From Streptomyces sp. NBC_01116 (lineage in GTDB: Bacteria; Actinomycetota; Actinomycetes; Streptomycetales; Streptomycetaceae): DNA of 64,000 nt. A program made the position numbers and the translations under genes. Position 1 is the first letter of the stretch. Every line of letters starts with the position of its first letter. The notes under the pieces were generated by a model. The model ran no database searches and was not told the DNA's origin. It was given only the letters and a program-made list of their open reading frames with translations. This document shows positions 8,778 through 19,800 of this stretch, piece after piece. The DNA lies in NCBI RefSeq assembly GCF_041435495.1, contig NZ_CP108644.1:8417501-8481500 (forward strand). Reading direction: 5' to 3'.

Positions 8778-9647
8778 TCACGCGGCGTGCATCCGCCCCG
8801 AGGGCAGCACCGCGATCATGCGGGCCACCGTGCGGGCCATCGCGTCCCGGCCGTCCGACAGATAGCGGCGCGGATCCACGCCCCGGTCGTCGCGGGCCAG
8901 CCGCTCCCGTATCGCCCCGGTCATCGCGATGTTCAGCGCGGTGCCGATGTTGACCTTCCGGATCCCGCCCGCCACGGCGCGCGCCAGCTCCTCGTCGGAG
9001 GCTCCGGACGAACCGTGCAGCACCAGCGGAACCGGTACGGCCTCACACAGCCTGCTCAGCAGACCGTGGTCGATGACGGCGTCCCGCGAGGTCATGGCGT
9101 GCGAGGTGCCGACCGCCACGGCCAGCGCGTCGACCCCGGTGGCCGCGACGAACGACCGCGCCTCGTCGGGATCCGTACGGGCCCCGGGCGCATGGGCGTC
9201 GAGCGCGGGCTCCCCGTTCTTCCCGCCGACCTGCCCCAGCTCGGCCTCCAGCCACAGGCCCCGCTCGTGCGCCCAGACGACGGCGGCACGGGTGGCCGCC
9301 AGGTTCTCCGTGTACGGCAGGCGGGCGGCGTCGAACATCGCCGAACTGAAACCGCAGTCCGCCGCCCGGTGCAGCAGTTCGGTCGACTGCACATGATCGA
9401 GGTGCAGGGAGACGGGTACGGCGGCCTGGTCGGCCACCTCCGCCGCGGCGCGCGCGAGCGGCCGCGGCCGGCCCCGGTGGTAGGCGACCGCGTTCTCGCT
9501 GATCTGCAGGATCACCGGCGATCCCGCCGCCTCCGCGCCCTCGGCGATGGCCTCCGCGTGTTCCAGGGTGATGACGTTGAACGCGGCGACCGCACGGTGC
9601 TGTGCGGCGGCCTCGGCGATCAGATCGCCGGTGGCTGCGATGGACAT
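8778..9647 (-). CDS. Class II sugar-bisphosphate aldolase (tagatose/fructose-bisphosphate type)
   Basis: A 289-residue zinc-dependent aldolase of the FbaA/KbaY/GatY family. The typical start AAFNVITLEHAEAIAEGAEA (21-40), the metal-site segment LHLDH (His82, Asp84, His85), VGTSHAM and LHGSSGASDEEL are visible. The ATG at 9647 has GGAG upstream and gives a protein of normal family length; longer readings run into the spacer. It is the second gene of an operon with the SIS-domain gene (50-base gap). The pairing of an AgaS-like SIS protein with a KbaY-like aldolase is the hallmark of GalNAc/galactosamine catabolism in other bacteria, but fructose-1,6-bisphosphate is an equally possible substrate. 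Confidence 0.87.
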   Translation of the reverse strand: MSIAATGDLIAEAAAQHRAVAAFNVITLEHAEAIAEGAEAAGSPVILQISENAVAYHRGRPRPLARAAAEVADQAAVPVSLHLDHVQSTELLHRAADCGFSSAMFDAARLPYTENLAATRAAVVWAHERGLWLEAELGQVGGKNGEPALDAHAPGARTDPDEARSFVAATGVDALAVAVGTSHAMTSRDAVIDHGLLSRLCEAVPVPLVLHGSSGASDEELARAVAGGIRKVNIGTALNIAMTGAIRERLARDDRGVDPRRYLSDGRDAMARTVARMIAVLPSGRMHAA

Positions 9648-9697
9648 GGCGACTCCGGGGTGAGGGACCGTCGGGCTGGGAGGGGCGGCCGGGGCCG

Positions 9698-10585
9698 TCA
9701 GACCGTGCTGCTGAGGATGACCGAGCGGGTGAGGTGGCGCGGCCGGTCCGGGTCGAGACCGCGGGCGTTCGCGATGGCCAGGGCCAGACGCTGCACCCGG
9801 ACCAGCTCCGCCAGTGGGTCGAGGCCGCCGGCCACCCAGCGGGCACCGGTCGCATGCACCTCGTCCATCAGCCCGGACGGGGCCTCGCCGAGCATCCAGG
9901 TCGCGGTGGAACGGGTGGAGATGCTGATCGGTCCGTGGCGGTACTCCATCGCCGGGTACGCCTCGGTCCAGGCGAGCGCGGCCTCGCGCATCTTCAGCGC
10001 GGCCTCGTTGGCGAGCCCCACGCTCCAGCCCTGCCCGAGGAAGGTGAACTGGCTGCACTCCACGAGGCCGACGGGCAGCGGCTCGGCGAGCGCGACCTGG
10101 GCGTCCTCGACGACCGCGTCGGTGTGCAGGCCCAGATGGGCGCGGAGCAGGGTCAGCGCCGAAGTGGCGAAGCGGGTCTGCACGACGGACTTCTCGTCGG
10201 CGAACTCGAGCACGATCGTGTCGTCGGCCATCGCCGCCATCGGGGTGTCGGGGTCGCCGATGACCACCGTGCGGCGGGTCGTGCCACCGATCTCCCCGAG
10301 GAGCCCGAGCACCTCCGTCGTGGTGCCGGAGCGGCTCAGCGCCACGACCCGGTCGTACGGGCGGCCGGTCGGGAACTCCGAAGCGGCGAAGGCGTCGGTC
10401 TCGCCCTGGCCGCTGCCCTCCCGGAGCGCCGCGTAGGCCTGGGCCATGAAGTACGACGTACCGCAGCCGACCACGGCGATGCGCTCGCCGGCCGCCGGAA
10501 GCCGGTGGGCGAGCCCGTCCGCCATGCCGGCGGCCACCTGCCAGCAGTCGGGCTGACTGGCCAGCTCCTGAGCCACGTGCGTCAT
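9698..10585 (-). CDS. SIS-domain sugar-phosphate isomerase/deaminase (AgaS/GlmS-like)
   Basis: A 295-residue protein with two SIS (phosphosugar-binding) domains. The first carries VVGCGTSYFMAQAYAAL and VALSRSGTTTEVL, the phosphate-binding loops of the GlmS isomerase half and of AgaS. It lacks the glutaminase domain of GlmS, so it would work as a deaminase/isomerase using free ammonia chemistry (inference). It is first in the operon with the aldolase and has its own good promoter at 10625-10654. It is shorter than E. coli AgaS (about 384 residues). The likely substrate is glucosamine- or galactosamine-6-phosphate coming from the polymer attacked by the PL8 lyase. Confidence 0.84.
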   Translation of the reverse strand: MTHVAQELASQPDCWQVAAGMADGLAHRLPAAGERIAVVGCGTSYFMAQAYAALREGSGQGETDAFAASEFPTGRPYDRVVALSRSGTTTEVLGLLGEIGGTTRRTVVIGDPDTPMAAMADDTIVLEFADEKSVVQTRFATSALTLLRAHLGLHTDAVVEDAQVALAEPLPVGLVECSQFTFLGQGWSVGLANEAALKMREAALAWTEAYPAMEYRHGPISISTRSTATWMLGEAPSGLMDEVHATGARWVAGGLDPLAELVRVQRLALAIANARGLDPDRPRHLTRSVILSSTV

Positions 10586-10624
10586 CTGTGCTCCCTGTTC
10601 CCGGCGATCGATGCTCGAAGCTGC

Positions 10625-10654
10625 ATATTAGGCGCGCATTTCGCGCAATATCAA
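10625..10654 (-). promoter_or_regulatory. Promoter with palindrome in spacer, for the SIS/aldolase operon
   Basis: On the minus strand the region reads TTGATA (10654-10649), an 18-base spacer, then TAATAT (10630-10625), a near-ideal vegetative promoter about 40 bases before the SIS start. The spacer holds the inverted repeat GCGCG-AAATG-CGCGC (10632-10646), an obvious place for a repressor. The remaining gene-free DNA up to 10850 shows nothing else recognisable. Confidence 0.6.
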
Positions 10655-10850
10655 GCAGCCGGTTGTCGGGTTCGCGCAGGCCGCCGGACGATCCCCGGCC
10701 CGATGGCGCATGGTGGCACGCACGTGTTCAGCGCCGTGCGCCGGGCCGGGAAGATCCGCCCCGCCCCACGGATCAACATCGGGGCCGGGCCAGCGGATCC
10801 GGCGCGCGGCGGCGTGATGGAAGACGGCCAGGTCCTCCGGTTCCCGAGGG

Positions 10851-13800
10851 TCATGAACTCCAGGGGCGTCGGGTGAACATGTCCGGGCCGATGGTGCGGG
10901 TGAGCAGATGCAGGGGCGCTGCGCGGACGCCGGTCGCCTCCGCCGCTTCCCAGTAGGCCAGTCCGGTGGCCGCGTCGACCGTGCCGTGGACGAGCGGTAC
11001 GTCGGCCCCCGAGGCCTGGAGCAGGGACTCCAGCCGGCAGGACGCGACGGTGTCCGGCACCATCGGCTGCGCGAGGTATCCGGCCACCGCGGCGGCCGGG
11101 AGGCCCTCGGCCACCCGCCGCTCCGCCGGGCCGGCGCTCAGCAGCCCGCCGCCCACGACCAGAACGTCCTTCGCCCGTTCCATCCGGCCGATGGCGCGGG
11201 ACGTGTCGAAGCAGTGCGGGAACGAGTCGTCGACCACCGTCGTACCCGGTGCCAGGCGGTCGATGTCCAGGAGTGCGCCGCCCCCGCTGACCGCCGCGAC
11301 GATCAGGCGGGCGTCGTACACGGCGTCGGGCAGCCCATGGTCGGACTCGGCCGACTCGACCACCTCCACGATCTCCACGAGGCCGCGTTCCAGCAGGTTC
11401 TCGGCCAGTTCCTTCAGCCGTGGCCCGCTGCCCGGCACGTCGCAGAGCAGCAGCCGGGCAGGCGGCCGTTGGGCCCTGGTGAGCAGCAACTCCAGCGAGG
11501 AGGAACCGATCGAGCCGAGCCCCACGAACGCGACGGTGAGAGCTTCCAGGTGCTGCCCGGTCGCGCCGAGAGCCGCGTGTACGGTGCTGACGACGGAAAC
11601 GACGGTCGCCGCGTGACCGGTGGTGACGACGGGCGCGGTGGTGACGACGGGCCCGTTATCCGCACTGCCGACGGCCCGCAGGACGTCGAAGCCGTAGCCC
11701 GTGAGCGAGGGGATCATGCCCGCCAGGGAAACGGCCCGCGCACCGAGGGACGAGGCGAGCTCCATTCCCCGCGTGGTGTGCCCGACCAGGGCGTCGCCGG
11801 GGGAGAGTTCGTCCGCGAACAGCGGGACGCACACGAAGCCCGAACCGCCCAGCGGCGTCGTCAGGGTCTCCAGCAGCCGTGGCCGCCCGTCCGGGAACAG
11901 CAGGTTCCGCACCTGCTCGCGCGGCAGCGCCTCCTCGGGCAGACCTGCCAGCCGGGCGAGGTCGGCCGGGGACGGCAGATACCCGATGAGCGCGGCGTCC
12001 AGCGGAGCGTCGAGGCCGGGGCCGTCCGGGTCGCCGAGGCGATCGGGGCCGGGCCGGGGTGCGGCCACCGCGTGCGCCAGCGTGACGCGCATCGAGTCCG
12101 TGAAGGCCGTCAGCCCCTCCTCGGTGAACGCGGTCGCCGCCGCGCGGACGGTGATTCGCAGCCGCCCGCCGTCCGGAACGGCCGCCAGGAACACGTCCGT
12201 ACCGGCCGGTGGCGGGGTGTACACACTGTCGCCGCTCTCCCGGGTGACCGCCAGTGTCCTGCCGCTCTCCGGACCCAGGGCGGAGAAGTCCAGATAGGTG
12301 AAGAAGAACTGCGAGGCCATGGGCAGGCCGTTGGACAGCGCCGGCACGGCCCCCTCGTACGCCCGCGCCTCGGCGGCCTCGGCGGCGACGCGCCGCAGAT
12401 CGTCCTCGAAACCCGCGCTGTCGGACCGCCTCGACGCCGGACCCGCCGGCCGCAGGGGAACGGCCGTGGCGAAGGGACCGAACACCCGGTGTGCGTCGGG
12501 CAGGGAACGGTCCCGGCCGCTCACCGCGAGACCGAGTACCAGATCCGGCCGTCCCGTGGCGGACACGAGGGCCCGGTAGTAGGCGGTGAGCACCGGGGCG
12601 TGGAGGGTGCACCCGGTGCGCGCCGCGAGCTCGCGGAGCGCCGCCACCTGGTCGGCGTCGACCGTGAACCCGCAGGTGCGGAAGAGCGGGCCGGCGTGGC
12701 TGCCCGGAGGGGAGCCGGTGGTGGTCGTCCCGGCGGCGAGCACGGGCGGCCGGTAGGGCGCCCTCAGCCGCGCCCACCGGTCCGCACCGGTCGGGGCGGT
12801 GGGCGTGTCCGTGCGCTCCGCGAGCCGGAGGGCGTGGTCGCGGAAGGAACTGCGCAGGGGGGCCGGGGCCGGTTCCTCGCCGCTGGACAGGGCGTCGTAC
12901 ACGGCCGTCAGCTCCCGTACCAGGAGGGCGGCGCTGTAGCCGTCGCCGATGATGTGGTGGGCGTGTGCCACCAGGACGTGTTCGTCGGGTGCGACGGTGA
13001 GCACCCGCAGGCGCAACAGGGGCCACGCCCAGGGTTCGAAACGGCGGGCCCGTTCGGCGGTGATCCGCTCCTCCACCTGCTCCGGGTCGGTGAGGGTCTC
13101 GAAGTCGACCGGCAGGCGCAGCGAGGACGGAAGCTCCTGCTGGACGGGCGGGCGCGCCCCGGCGGGGAAGACGGTACGGAGCATCGGGTGGCGCCCGACG
13201 AGCGTGTCCACCGCGCCCTGGAAGCGGGCGGTGTCGAGGCGGCCGTGCAGACGCAACCGCGTGAGCCAGGAAGAGGTCGCGCCCGGTGCGATGGCTTCGG
13301 CGAGGAGGAAGCCCCGCTGGGTGGGAGTGAGCGGGAAGGGCGGGGGAGCGGCGGCCGGATCGAGCGTCCCGGTGCGGCCACCGACCGCGTCGCCTTCCCG
13401 GGGCGACGCGTCCGCTGCGGCGTCAAGGGCGTCAGAGGCGTCCACAGCCTTCGGAGCGTCCACGCCGACACCCGTGGCATCCGTGGCATCCGTGGGGTCC
13501 GTGGCGTCCGTGGGGTCCGCGGCGGTGACCTCTGCCGCGTCCACCGCGGAAGCGAGGGCCGCGAGTGTGCGGTTGCGGTAGATGACGGTCGGCCGGGGGA
13601 GCGGACCTCCCTGCTTCTCCAGCCGGGCGAACACTTCCAGCACGAGAAGGGAGTCGCCGCCCAGGACGAAGAAGTCGTCCTCGCGGGACACGCCGTCGGC
13701 CTGGAGCAGGGTGGACCAGATGGCGGCCAGCCGTACTTCGGTGGGAGTGCGGGGCGGTGTACGGACGTCGCCCGCGCGCACGCCGCTGCCGGTGTCCGTG

Positions 13801-16800
13801 TGCGTCCCGTGCGGTTCGGTCGCTTCCTGGAGTGCGGGGAGCCCACGTCGGTCGATCTTGCCCGTGCTGGTGAGCGGCATCCTGTCGACACGGGTGATCC
13901 GGGACGGAAGCATGTACGCGGGCAGAGACTCCGCGAGATGGAGCCGGAGCGCCACGGCATCCGCTCCGGAGGACGCGGGCCCCGGTGTCACGAAGGCGGT
14001 GAGGCGTCCGTTCTCGGCGAGGACGACGGCGTGGGTGACGTCCGGGTGGGTCTGGAGCACCGCCTCGATCTCGCCCGGCTCGACACGGTTGCCCCGGATC
14101 TTCACCTGGTCGTCCAGCCGCCCGAGGAATTCCAGTACGCCGTCCTCGGAACACCGCACCCGGTCGCCGCTGCGGTACCACCGGCGACCACGCCGCACCG
14201 TGAACGCGGCCTCGGTGAGGGCCGGTTCGCCGAGGTAGCCCGCGGTGAGGCCGACTCCGGAGATGAGGAGCTCACCGGGCTCGCCGGGCCGCGCGGGCTC
14301 TCCGTCGGGGCCGACGACCTCCACCTCCGTGCCCGAGACGGGACGGCCGATGGGAAGCCGCCGCACCTGGTCGCCGGGCCGGGCCCGGATGATGTGGCAG
14401 CTCGTGTTGATGGTGGCCTCGGTCGGGCCGTACAGGTTGGCGATGTGCTGGCCGTCGCCGAAGAGGTCGAACCAGCGGCGTACATGGGCGGGTGACAGGG
14501 CCTCGCCGCCGACATGGATCCACCGGAGCGCGGTCAGGTCCGGCACCGGCGCGCCGTTGCGTACGCGTTCCTCGGAAGCGCCGAGGAGCTGTTCCCAGAG
14601 CGTGGGGACGGAGCTCCAGACGGTGATCCCGCTGCGTACGACGTGGGTCAGCAGCCGGTCGGGATCGCGCAGCAGGTCCCAGGCCACGGTGACCACGGTG
14701 GCGCCGACGAGCAGCGGGGCGAGGAGCTGGCGGACGGAGGCGTCGAAGCAGGGCGACGCGGTCTGGGCGAGCCGGTCGCGCTCGGTGTATCCGAAGGTGT
14801 CGATCGCCCAGTCGAGGTAGTTCTCCATCGACCGATGGGTGATGGGCACGGCCTTGGGGCGGCCGGTGGATCCGGAAGTGAAGATCACGTAGGCGATGTC
14901 GTCGGCGACGACCGGGCCGTCGGGTGCGGGCAGTCCGTCCGGCGACGGAACGGAAACGGCGACCCGGTCCGGGCCTCCGGCAGGCTCGGAACCCGCGCCC
15001 CTGGAAGGCGGCGCCGAAGCGTCGACGAACACCAGGGCGACGTCGCCGAGCGCTTCCCCCACGGCACGGGTGGCGTTGTGGCAGAGCACCGTACGGGCGC
15101 CCGAGCGCGTGAGCTGGTCCGTCAGCCGTGCGGTCGGGTGGCCGGCGTCCAGCGGGACCCAGCCCGCCCCGGCGCGCAGGACCGCGACGACCGACACGAC
15201 GGTATCGGCGCCGGGTTCGGTGAGAAGCCCGACGAGGCTTCCCGGGGTGACGCCGCGGGCCAGGAGAGTGGTCGCGAGGACGTGGGAGGCACGGTCGAGT
15301 TCGGCGTACGTCAGGGTGGTGGAGCCGCTGTCGACGGCGACCGCGCCCGGAGTGGCCCGGAACCGCTCGACGAGCCGACGCACGATCGTGGCGGAGGCGG
15401 AGGCGGGTGCGGGGGCGGAACCGTCGTTGGTGCCGGTGCCGGTGCCGGTGCCGTGGACTGGCAGGGGCTCCGTGACGGCCGGGGCGTCGGGCCGAGGCTC
15501 GACGAGTGCGGCCAACTCGTCGTGGAAGTCCCGGTCCAGGCGTGCCACCGTCGCCGGGTCGAAGAGCCGGACGGGGAAGTTCCACGAGAAGCGCAGCACC
15601 GCCTCGTCCTGCCAGCACAGCAGGCTCAGACGGGTCGCGGCGGTGGCGGTGCCGGCCGCGGTCGGCCGCACGCTCACCGGGCAACGCCCGTCGAGAGCGG
15701 CGGGGAAGCGCGAGAAGCTGAAGCCGGCCGGGCTCACGGTCCGGGGGCCGGACCCGGACGGCTCCGACGGCAGCAGCCGGGCCAGGTCCAGGCCGGTGAG
15801 GCTCGCGTGTCGCTCGCTCTCCAGCCAGATCCCCGCCAGCCGCCCGGCGAGCGCCTCCACCGACTCGTCCGGGTCCGTCCGGCAGAGCAGCGGAAGGGTG
15901 TCGGCGAGCGGCCCCACGAGCCGGTCCAGGCCCGCCAGGCGATCGTCCCGCCGGGCGCGGGCGACGTTCACCGCGATCGCCCGCTGCCCGCTCCACCGGG
16001 CCAGACAGCGTACGTGCACGGCGAGCAGCAGATGGAAGAGGCTCACCCCGTGAGCGGCGGCCCGCCTCGTCAACGCGGCGGTCAGCACCGGGTCGAGGGC
16101 ACTCTGACGCGTGGTCATCGGCGCCGCGGGCAGGGCGGAGGGATCACCGTCGTACGGCAGTCGCAGCGGTTCGCCCAGGGATTCCAGCCGCCCCGACCAG
16201 TACCGCCGGTCGGCGGCGAGGGCCCTCACCCCGTCCACGGAGGACCGCTCGTCGGAGGTGGCCGCAGCGTACCGGGCGAAGTCGGTGCCGAGCGCGGGCG
16301 GCGTCGGTGTCTGCCCGTCGGCGAGGGCGGTGTACAGCGACCAGAGTTCCCCGGCGAGGACGTTGAGGCTGTATCCGTCACCGGCCGCGTGGTGGATGAC
16401 CAGGACCAGATGGGACAACTCCGGGTTCTCCCGGGCGAGGAGCGCGCGCACGGGAGGCTCGGCGGAGAGGTCGAACGGCCGGTTGCACAGGGCCTTTTCG
16501 AGCTCCTCGATGCGGCCGCTCAGTTCGCGGACCTCGTACCAGTCGGACAGCGCGGCGGGCGGCGCGACGTACTGCGCCGGCGTCGCCGAGCCGATCCCGT
16601 CCCGCATCCCGTCGTCGGTGCTTCCGGTTCCGGTGCTTCCCGCGCTTTCGATGCGGATCCGGAGCATGCTGTGCCGGTCGGCGAGCGCGGTGAGCGCCCG
16701 GCCCAGGAGCCGGCTGTCCAGGGGGCCCCGGACGGTCTGGCGGACGTAGCCGTGGGCCGGGATGTCCGGGTGGAGCCGACTGCTGGTGTGCAGGGCGAGT

Positions 16801-19800
16801 TGGACGGGGGTGAGCGGGAAGGCGACCCCGTCCGGCGCGGGAGTCGCGGCGGGCGGGAGGGCGCGGGTGGAGTCGGCCGACGGTGCGGGGGAGGGTGTGG
16901 AGTCGAGGTGCGCGGCCAGTTCGGCGATCGTCCGGTACTCGAAGAAGAGCGTGGCGGGCAGCGGCCTGCCCAGCTCCCTTTCGAGCTGCCTGACGAGGTC
17001 GACGGCGGCGAGCGAGTCCAGGCCGAGGGCGAGGAACGGTTCGTCGTCGAGGACCCCGGCGGCAGGCAGACGCAGCGCCGAGGCCAGCAGCCGCCGAAGC
17101 AGCGGCGCGGTGCCGGTACGGGGTCCGGCGCCCGCGCCCGTACTGCTGTCCACCATCGTGCCGATGTGGGGGGCCCGGCCCGAGGGCGCCGGTTCCGTGC
17201 GGGATTCCGTTCCGGGTTCCGTTCCCGTGGATTCCGTCGGCGGGATCGCGCCCGCCGTGCCCGCGGGTCCCGGGGGCGGTGTGAGGTCGGCGATCAGCAG
17301 CTGCGCCGCGTCGATGCCGCACGCCGTACGGAGCGCCGCCAGCGCGGGACCGAGGGCAACGGACCGTCCCCCGGGGCTCCGCACGGTGGCGGAGGCGCCT
17401 CCCGCCCCGGTTCCGAGGGCCGCCGCCATGCCCGTCCCGGTGAGGGCCGCGAGGTTCACCGACTGCCAGGGCTTGCCGGCGTGCCGTTCCGACGCGGCGA
17501 ACGCGTCGAGGAAGGCGTTGGCCGCGGCATAGTCGCCCAGGGCTCCCGCCAGGCCGGGCAGCGCGGCGCTGACGGAGGAGAACGCGACACGGACCGCCGG
17601 GTCGAGCCCGTGCCGGCGCAGGGCCAGCGAGAGCAGCAGACTGCCCCGGGTCTTGGCGGCCAGCGCTTCCGCCGTCTCCTCCGCGCGCCTGTTGCGGAGG
17701 GTCCCTGGCCGCACTGCCCCCGCGGCGTGGAAGAGGCCGTCGAGGCGGGGCAGTCCGGCGAGCAGTGCGTCGACGTCCTGCTCCACCGAGACGTCGGCCA
17801 CGCGGTAGTGGACGGTGGCGCCCAGCGAGCGGAGTTCCTCCGCCAGTCCTGCGGGAGGACGGGGGGAGCGCCCGGCGAGTACGAGGGTGGGGCTGCCCCG
17901 GCCGGCGAGGTCCCGGGCGAGCGCGGCGCCGACTCCGCCACCGCCCCCGGTGATGAGGAAGGTGCCGTCGGCCGGCAGCGGTGACCGCGTCGCCCAATCC
18001 GGTGCTGTCGAGCCGCTCGTCAGCGGTGCGAAACGGCGGGTGAGCCTCCGCCCCGCGCGCCAGGCCACGGTGGCGACCGTGCCCGGCGTGCCGGCGCCCG
18101 ATTTCAGTTCGGTCAGTTCGGCCAGCACGGAGGTGAGGCGCTGGGCCGGGGTGTCCAGTGAGCAGAGGTCGAGGGCGGTGGCAGCGGCGCCCGGAGTCTC
18201 CTGCGGCAGCGCCAGCAGGAGCCCGCCGAGCACGGCGTGGGCCGGCCGGGGCCTCTCCCGCACGGCCCCCGTGGCGTGGACGTCCTCGGTCAACACCAGC
18301 AGCCGGTCCGCGCGTGCCTCGTCGAACCGTGCGAGGGCCTCGCCGAAGGCGGCCAGCGAGGCGTCCTGGGCCCGGCCGAGCGCGTCGGCGGTGTCCTGGA
18401 CGGGAGCGGGACCGGCCACCAGGACCACGGCATCCGGCGGCCCGTCGCCCGCTTCGTACATCCGGACACCCTCGGCGGAGAGCTGCGAGGCCAGCCGGTC
18501 GACGTACGCGGAGTCGGGCCCTGTCAGCAGCACCGAACGCACGGTCGCCGCTGCCGCTGCCGCTGCCGCTGTCGTTGCGGGCAGGGCGGCGTCCTCCCAC
18601 AGGACCTGGTGCAGCAGAGGGCTCGCGGGGGGATCGGCCCAGTAGCGGCTGCGCTGGAAGGGATACGTGGGCAGAGGAATCCGCTGGTGCTCCGCGTCGA
18701 GCGCGGTGCGGTCCAGCGGCACGCCGTGCGACCACAGGCGGCCGATGGTTCCGAGCAGGGCCCCGCGCCCGCCGTGCCCGTCGTCGGGGAGCCGCTCCGC
18801 GTCCGTGCGGCCGTCGGAACGTCCCGGAAGGGCGCACACCACGATCGTTGCGTCGCTGGACAAGCTGGATGTACTGGACGTACCGGACCCGGCGGAGGTG
18901 GTGGGCGTACTGGACGTTCCAGCTCCGCCGACGCGTTCCACCGCTATGCCGGCCGCGTACGCCTCCGTCGTCGCGCGGGCCGCACCCGACAGGGTCGCGC
19001 CGTGGCCGATCTCCACGAACGTGTCGTACCCCTCCCGGGCCAGCCGCTCCACGGCCGCCCCGAACCGCACCGGACGCTCGGCGTGGTCACGCAGGTACTC
19101 CGGGCCGAGGACCGGCTGCCACTCGGCGGTGACGGTGCTCAGGAGGGGAACGGACGGCACCTGCGGGTCCAACGCACGGGCCGCGTCGGCGAGCCGGTCG
19201 GCGACCGGCCGCATCAGCGGTGAATGGAAGGCCCGGGAGACCCGCAGCCGACGCGTGGGGAAGCCCAGCCCTTCGAGGTCGGCGGCGGCGCGCTCCACCG
19301 CACGGACGCCCCCGGAGAGGACCTGGAGCCCCGGACCGTTGTACGCGGCCACGGCGAGCGCCCCGTCGGACTCCACCACCGCCGCGGCGACGGCCTCCTC
19401 ACCCCCGCGCACGGCGATCATGGCTCCAGGCTCGGTGAACGCGCCCATGAGACGGCCGCGTTCGGCTGCGAACCGCACCGCCTCCCCGAGAGTGAGCACC
19501 CCGCTGACACACGCGGCGGTGATCTCCCCGACGCTGTGCCCGGCCACCGCGTCCGGCTCCACGCCCCAGGTGCGCAACTGACGGGCGAGAGCCACCCCGG
19601 AGGCGACGAGGAGCGGCTGCGCCACCTCGGTCGCGGCCTGCGCGGCGGGGTCCGCTTCCAGGTCCAGCGCCCAGTCCAGCAGGGGCCGCCCGTACACCGG
19701 ACCGAGCAGCGCGGACGCCTCGTCGAGCGTGTCCCGGAACACCCGGGCCGTCCGGTACAGCGCCAGGTCCTGGGCGGGGAACTGCGAACCCTGCCCGGGG

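Noticed and set aside
1-10850. DasR (dre) sites around the amino-sugar genes
   Set aside because: No convincing copy of the ACTGGTCTAGACCACT-like palindrome was seen in the control regions.
10851-11997. C-terminal domain as an ordinary SDR-type thioester reductase
   Set aside because: No GxTGFLG loop or Ser/Thr-Tyr-Lys set of that family is visible; the conserved blocks line up better with AAR.
12070-13340. Second C-type domain read as an epimerisation domain (position after a PCP)
   Set aside because: The motifs at the start (FPLTPTQ) and later (GPFATAVPLR) are those of condensation domains; E-domain motifs such as VGWFT are absent.
10908-14495. 1,195-codon plus-strand frame, and further ones of 1,156 and 1,046 codons, opposite the megasynthase
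   Set aside because: They are mirrors of the PKS-NRPS gene: Arg/Gly/Pro/Val-rich, with no recognisable domain or ribosome site.
18540-18575. GCC/GCT-rich microsatellite in the megasynthase gene
   Set aside because: It encodes a poly-Ala linker between AT and KR, common in such genes.
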